Assembly (NCBI GenBank): GCA_964655775.1
Contig: CAZZNQ010000118.1
Coordinates: forward strand, 1 to 10,684
Length of the DNA: 10,684 nucleotides
DNA from: CAZZNQ01 sp964655775
GTDB lineage: Bacteria > Planctomycetota > Brocadiia > SM23-32
Reading direction: 5' to 3'
Part shown: positions 7,046-10,684 of the stretch, piece by piece
Position numbering within the stretch: position 1 is the stretch's first letter
How the letters are laid out: each line of letters begins with the position of its first letter
Notes under the pieces: generated by a model
The model's input: the letters and a program-made list of their open reading frames with translations, nothing else
What the model was told of the DNA's origin: nothing
The model's database searches: none
Made by a program: the position numbers and the translations under genes

Positions 7046-7663
7046 CCCTACCCGACTGAACGAACCTCGATTCCCCCCATTCTGGATTTGCATGTCTCGG
7101 CTGGCACCGGGTAGGCGCAAGGCCACCCTCTACCTGCCCTCGCACATCTTGCGGACATCGCCACCAGTGTGGGGAAGCCGCCTGTGTATCGAGCACGATT
7201 GCCGTATCATGCAGCGTCCCCGGCTCAGCATTGAGTCTCGCCTGAGCTACTGGCTGACTGCGTCCAGTGTGTGCACCGGCGAAGCGTCAGGCGGTGAAAT
7301 GGCCGAGGGCATGTGCAAGGGCGTGAAGTGAAAGTGCCGTTCACTGTTCGTAACTCCGGATCGGCTGCGCCAGGAGGTGCTGGAGAACTGCAACCGCTTC
7401 GGCCCGGAAATGGAGGAAGCTGCAATCCAGTGGCTCAAAGGGCTTCCGTGAAGGCATGATCGCCAGTGCCTGTCTGGTGATGGAACCGGCAAGCCGGATC
7501 AGGAACCGGACACAGTGGCTCGCAGTTGAGTTAAGCATGCGACATAATGCTTGCCTTCAGGCGTTGACCCGCACCGGCTTTGCTTCGCTGCTGGGACAGG
7601 CACACTGTCCGGTCAGGCTTCCGGACTCGACCACGACAACGTCGCCTTCCTCGGAGAATGGAC
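7046..7663. other. 618-base stretch without a convincing intact gene
   Basis: Reading all six frames gives only short, unremarkable frames. On the plus strand one frame runs from ATG 7092 to a TGA at 7329-7331 (79 codons) and reopens for 39 codons up to TGA 7449-7451. The second part reads like a small helical protein (VTPDRLRQEVLENC, PEMEEAAIQWLKGLP). The first part has no clear ribosome site and odd composition (many Ser, Arg and Cys). It may be the remains of a decayed gene or chance. There is no repeat of the tRNA 3' end here that would mark an integration site. The last 150 bases serve as the upstream region of the sulfatase gene. Confidence 0.5.
7533..7552. promoter_or_regulatory. Short inverted repeat overlapping a possible -10 box upstream of the sulfatase gene
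   Basis: AAGCAT (7533-7538) and ATGCTT (7547-7552) form a 6-bp dyad with an 8-base centre. CATAAT at 7543-7548, in the middle, resembles a -10 box, although no good -35 box sits at the right distance. It lies about 110 bases before the sulfatase start. A transcription-factor operator is possible, but a repeat this short can occur by chance. Confidence 0.25.
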
Positions 7664-9262
7664 ATGTCGACGGATAGGCCGAACATCCTGTTGCTTTACA
7701 GCGACCAGCATAGCGCCCGGGTCCTGGGATGCTATGGCAACGAGGAAGTCATCACTCCGAACCTGGACGCTCTCGCCCTAAGGGGTGTTCGCTGCGAGAA
7801 CGCTTTCACTCAGAACTTTATCTGCACGCCAAGCCGCATGTGTATCTTGAGCGGGCAGTACGCGCACAACTTCGGCAGCTACGGTCTTATGGGTCCGTCT
7901 CCGAACTGGCTGCCGTCCCTTTTCTCTCACGCGCGACGACAAGGCTATCGCACCGGCATGGCCGGCAAGATCCACACGCCTTCCGGCTGGCTCGGAAAAG
8001 ACTGCGACGACGTTGGTGACGGCTACGGGTATGAGGACCCGCTGACCACCGAAAATGCAGAGAGCCAGTTCGGTCTGCAGGGCCTGACGCCCGACGACTA
8101 TGACCGGTATCTCGCGCGCCTCGATCTGGCGGATCAACGCGACGACAGAATACTGCCTGAGCAGTTTGAGAAGGCGGGCCACAAGTGGAGTCAGGGAATC
8201 GACGCACGGCCCGGCTGCTTGCCCAAGGAGCATTCCATCGAGGGCTGGGCGGCCATGCGGTGCGAGCAGTTCATCGACCGGGCCTACACGTTGGGACAAC
8301 CGTTCTGCTACTGGCTGACCGTGCCGCACCCGCACCAGCCGTATGCCCCGGCGCAGGAGTTCTGGGACCTGTATGACGGGCAATCGCTGTCGTTGCCTCC
8401 CAACGCCGATGATCCGTTGGACGGTAGACATCCGGCAAGCGTGGCCCGGCAGGCGTGGCTCCACGAAGATACCTCGTGGCGGCTGTACCACCCGATGGAC
8501 TGGGAGTCCGCGCGACGACGCGTGCTGCGCGGCTACTACGCTTGCGTGACGCAGGTCGACTACGCCGTCGGTCGTGTGATGGCGAAACTGGACGCTCTGG
8601 GCATTCGGGAGAACACCATTGTCTTGTACACAACGGACCACGGCGAGTTCGCCGGGGAGCATGGTATGGTCGAGAAAGCACCCGGAATCGGCTTCCGATG
8701 CGTGACCCGCATACCGATGATCTGGTCTTTCCCGGGGCATCTGCCGGAAGGTGCGGTGCGGGAGGAACTGGTCGAGAGCGTCGACTTCCTCCCGACCGTC
8801 TGCCATCTGGCAGGGATGGCGGAGCCGAACTGGGTTGACGGCATAGACGTATCAGATCTTCTGGCGCGCGGCGGCGACGTGCGAGACGTGGCCGTCACGG
8901 AGAATCCCCTCACGAAGACCATTCACACGCGCCGCTGGAAGCTCACGCAGTACCTGCCGGAGACGCAAGGCGGGGAAGACTTCGGCGAGCTCTACGACCA
9001 ACTAAATGACCCGTGGGAACTGCGAAACCTGTATTTCGAACCGGAATACCGTTCCGTTGTCCAGGACCTTCGGTTCCGGCTCTATCAGTGGTTGGTCAGG
9101 ACAACGCGGAACGTCACGGTGAACCCCGTTGCGCCGGGGCCCGCAGGCGAGCGGCGGCCGCGCAGTTGGGATCTCGCCGAAGACCTCCGGGCGGACGACG
9201 ACAAGTTGACTCGCCGTGCAACGCAGCGAGTGATCGACGAACTGGGAGTTCTGTACCTGTGA
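7664..9262 (+). CDS. Sulfatase (type I, formylglycine-dependent)
   Basis: The protein has 532 residues from ATG at 7664, which has GGAG 7 bases upstream. The frame also offers ATG 7658, whose spacing is too short, and an unlikely start at 7580. The enzyme hydrolyses sulfate esters using a formylglycine made from Cys54 in the CTPSR signature (54-58). Other active-site elements are visible: Asp14 (YSDQH), Lys/His in MAGKIH, the HPHQP segment, Asp325-His326 (TTDHGEFAGEHG) and Lys338. The C-terminal part carries the usual sulfatase ending (ELYDQLNDPWELRNLY). The N-terminus goes directly into the first beta strand (RPNILLLYSD), so there is no signal peptide and a cytoplasmic location is inferred. 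No formylglycine-generating enzyme or anSME lies in the window. The gene converges with the glycoside hydrolase gene, and together they suggest breakdown of a sulfated glycan. The substrate is unknown. Confidence 0.95.
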   Translation: MSTDRPNILLLYSDQHSARVLGCYGNEEVITPNLDALALRGVRCENAFTQNFICTPSRMCILSGQYAHNFGSYGLMGPSPNWLPSLFSHARRQGYRTGMAGKIHTPSGWLGKDCDDVGDGYGYEDPLTTENAESQFGLQGLTPDDYDRYLARLDLADQRDDRILPEQFEKAGHKWSQGIDARPGCLPKEHSIEGWAAMRCEQFIDRAYTLGQPFCYWLTVPHPHQPYAPAQEFWDLYDGQSLSLPPNADDPLDGRHPASVARQAWLHEDTSWRLYHPMDWESARRRVLRGYYACVTQVDYAVGRVMAKLDALGIRENTIVLYTTDHGEFAGEHGMVEKAPGIGFRCVTRIPMIWSFPGHLPEGAVREELVESVDFLPTVCHLAGMAEPNWVDGIDVSDLLARGGDVRDVAVTENPLTKTIHTRRWKLTQYLPETQGGEDFGELYDQLNDPWELRNLYFEPEYRSVVQDLRFRLYQWLVRTTRNVTVNPVAPGPAGERRPRSWDLAEDLRADDDKLTRRATQRVIDELGVLYL

Positions 9263-9281
9263 CCGATCCGGGCTTCTCCCG

Positions 9282-10631
9282 TCAACCGTCGGAGGCCCGT
9301 ACCGGGGCGAGTCGCCGGACGTGAACGAGGCCGCCGGTGGAGAAGGGGGGACTGAACCGCCGTGCGCCTCCGAGTTCTACTGTGCCTTGGTCGCGCCATT
9401 CACCCGTGCGCGGGCCGAGCCAGGACACCCGCGCCAAACCCGTTGCGCCCGAGAGGTCGAGCTCCAACTCACGGCGGGACTCGGCATAGCAGAGGTACTC
9501 CCGACCTGGAGCGGCCAGGCAGTAGCCCGTCGTTGAAAGCCGGCCGGCGGGCACCATCTCCGCCAAATCGATGCGCTCTGCACACCGGACAGCGTGCCCC
9601 ATCGCGTTCCGGGCTTCTTCGAGATGGCCCACCGGCGTAGCGGGCGAGCCGGCTCGGAAATCCATGTAGGCATCCATCATGGCGAAGTGGTTGCCCCGAA
9701 GCAGGTTCCGCCAGACCCATTGCGGATCGCAGTTCCAGGGGCTGATATGGTCCGTATCGACGATCACGAGCTTCTCGCCTTGCGAGGCGGGCGGATCGTC
9801 GAGGTAACATTTCCCGGTCGGCGAGACGACTTCCGCCGGCCCGTCCATCAGGCCCTCGTTCCGTCGCGACGGCACCGGGGAACTGATCCAAACCAGGTGC
9901 TGGAGGGAGTTCTCCCGCGAGGCCTCGTACTCCTGCACGTAGTTGGCCATGTGGTGCTGCCACTCCATTGAGTCGGGATGGCTCTCGTTGCTGATCTCGT
10001 ACATCAGGTGCGGCTGGTCGTGCAGGGCATCGAGCACGCGTGCGACGTATCTCTCCTGGCACCTTGTGATCTCGGGGCACGCCAGGCTGTGGACCTCGCG
10101 CCCCTGCCCGTCGCCGTCCAGGTCCCCGTCCACTCCGTTTACGTTGTTCCTGCCGTTGTAGGGATGCCCGTCCCAGGGGTTGCCGGGGTCGGCTTCCTCT
10201 GTCCCCTTCTGTTCCACGCTGAATCCCTGGAACAGCATCACGCCGACGTAGATGTCCCACTGGCCGGCCTTGACCACTCTATGCCGAAGGCGCCCGAAAT
10301 ATGCGTCGTTCAGAACCTCCAGGTCGAACTTCGGCTTCCCGTCGAGCGCTATACCCGGCCCGGTACGTTGGTAGGCGAGCGGGGCGTATCTGATCGGCAC
10401 TTGCCGGTTCGCGAATTGCATCCAGGCGGCGTGTTCCCAGGCCCAGAGGCGCGTGAAGTTGTGGCCGTGCTGCCGCAGGAAGGCAAGGAACCGCTCGTAG
10501 TCGAAATCCGCCGTTTGCCCTTCAACTCCCCTTTCCTGGACGGAAGCCCACGTGTGCGAACCGGCAAGATAGATCGCTTTCTCCGCCTCATCGCAGAAGA
10601 ATCGGGGATTGCGGGGGTGTGGTCTTAGCAC
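9282..10631 (-). CDS. Putative glycoside hydrolase, TIM-barrel DUF4038/DUF6298-like
   Basis: The protein has 449 residues. GTG at 10631 is chosen because GGAGG lies 6 bases upstream. The opening HPRNPRFFCDEAEKAIYLAGSHTW is the typical first strand of DUF4038/DUF6298-type (beta/alpha)8 proteins. NFTRLWAWEH (58-67) and YEISNES (211-217) follow, with Glu216 the likely acid/base. A conserved-looking DTDH (292-295) sits where a later barrel strand carries active-site residues. Residues 401-440 form a small beta C-terminal domain (WLGPRTGEW, FSPPFSTGGLVHVRR) like the putative collagen-binding tail of this group. Residues 161-179 include an Asp/Gly-rich loop (DGDLDGDG) resembling a calcium-binding site. 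No signal peptide is present. Family membership is recognised from motifs; the sugar substrate is not known. It converges with the sulfatase gene, 19 bases between stops. Confidence 0.8.
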   Translation of the reverse strand: MLRPHPRNPRFFCDEAEKAIYLAGSHTWASVQERGVEGQTADFDYERFLAFLRQHGHNFTRLWAWEHAAWMQFANRQVPIRYAPLAYQRTGPGIALDGKPKFDLEVLNDAYFGRLRHRVVKAGQWDIYVGVMLFQGFSVEQKGTEEADPGNPWDGHPYNGRNNVNGVDGDLDGDGQGREVHSLACPEITRCQERYVARVLDALHDQPHLMYEISNESHPDSMEWQHHMANYVQEYEASRENSLQHLVWISSPVPSRRNEGLMDGPAEVVSPTGKCYLDDPPASQGEKLVIVDTDHISPWNCDPQWVWRNLLRGNHFAMMDAYMDFRAGSPATPVGHLEEARNAMGHAVRCAERIDLAEMVPAGRLSTTGYCLAAPGREYLCYAESRRELELDLSGATGLARVSWLGPRTGEWRDQGTVELGGARRFSPPFSTGGLVHVRRLAPVRASDG

Positions 10632-10651
10632 TGCTTGCCTCCAGGGCAGGG

Positions 10652-10672
10652 CTCCGTCCTGCGCAGGCGGAG
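10652..10672. promoter_or_regulatory. Imperfect inverted repeat just upstream of the glycoside hydrolase ribosome site
   Basis: CTCCG-T-CCTG and CAGG-CGGAG form a dyad of 9 paired bases around a central CG, with one bulged base. It lies 20 bases before the GTG start at 10631. It could be an operator or a leader hairpin, but no promoter can be seen before the window ends. Confidence 0.25.
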
Positions 10673-10684
10673 GGCGAGATGCGG

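Noticed and set aside
6840..7196. Minus-strand frame containing SRPGFEPGIAGPKPAVLPITPPG
   Set aside because: This is the well-known artefact obtained by translating the complement of a tRNA gene; it lies across tRNA-Gln.
7329..7331. In-frame TGA as a selenocysteine codon
   Set aside because: No SECIS-like hairpin directly after it, no known selenoprotein motif, and the surrounding frame is itself doubtful.
7046..7663. Integration site or genomic-island edge at the tRNA-Gln 3' end
   Set aside because: No second copy of the tRNA 3' end and no integrase or transposase could be found in the window.
7778..8806. 342-codon minus-strand frame inside the sulfatase gene
   Set aside because: Antisense to all sulfatase motifs; no recognisable protein features.
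9978..10628. 216-codon plus-strand frame opposite the glycoside hydrolase
   Set aside because: Antisense to a gene with family motifs and a good ribosome site; no independent support.

Overview
This GC-rich bacterial window carries six protein genes and one tRNA gene, with coding on both strands. A sulfatase of the CxPSR type sits beside a DUF4038/DUF6298-like putative glycoside hydrolase, and there are several single-pass membrane proteins of unknown function. That mix suits the Planctomycetota or a related PVC-type or environmental lineage. This assignment is inferred from gene content, not from a marker phylogeny.

Left part (1-5630), all minus strand, read from right to left. A promoter at 5603-5630 drives priA, the primosomal replication-restart helicase, which probably starts at a TTG at 5556. 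After priA comes a second good promoter (3218-3247) and a long leader. It drives two tandem genes (3021-2245 and 2228-1140) for related-looking proteins, each with one N-terminal membrane helix and a long charged helical domain. A nested inverted repeat (1026-1104) separates them from a nitrilase-superfamily gene (start 950). That gene runs off the window edge and is unusual: its catalytic domain continues in frame through an Ala/Gly/Pro-rich linker into what looks like the start of a methionyl-tRNA-synthetase-type tRNA-binding (OB-fold) domain.

Middle part (5696-7045), plus strand. A promoter divergent from that of priA leads to a 359-residue single-pass membrane coiled-coil protein with a C-terminal beta-rich domain. 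A strong GC hairpin and a complete tRNA-Gln(UUG) gene with encoded CCA follow.

Right part (7046-10684). About 620 bases contain no convincing intact gene, only a weak, possibly broken reading frame. Next come two convergent genes 19 bases apart: a sulfatase (plus) and the putative glycoside hydrolase (minus). Both lack an obvious signal peptide, which suggests intracellular breakdown of an imported sulfated glycan, though their substrates cannot be read from the sequence.

The point most worth following up is the nitrilase/tRNA-binding-domain fusion. No CRISPR array, transposase, integrase or recognisable defence system was seen.
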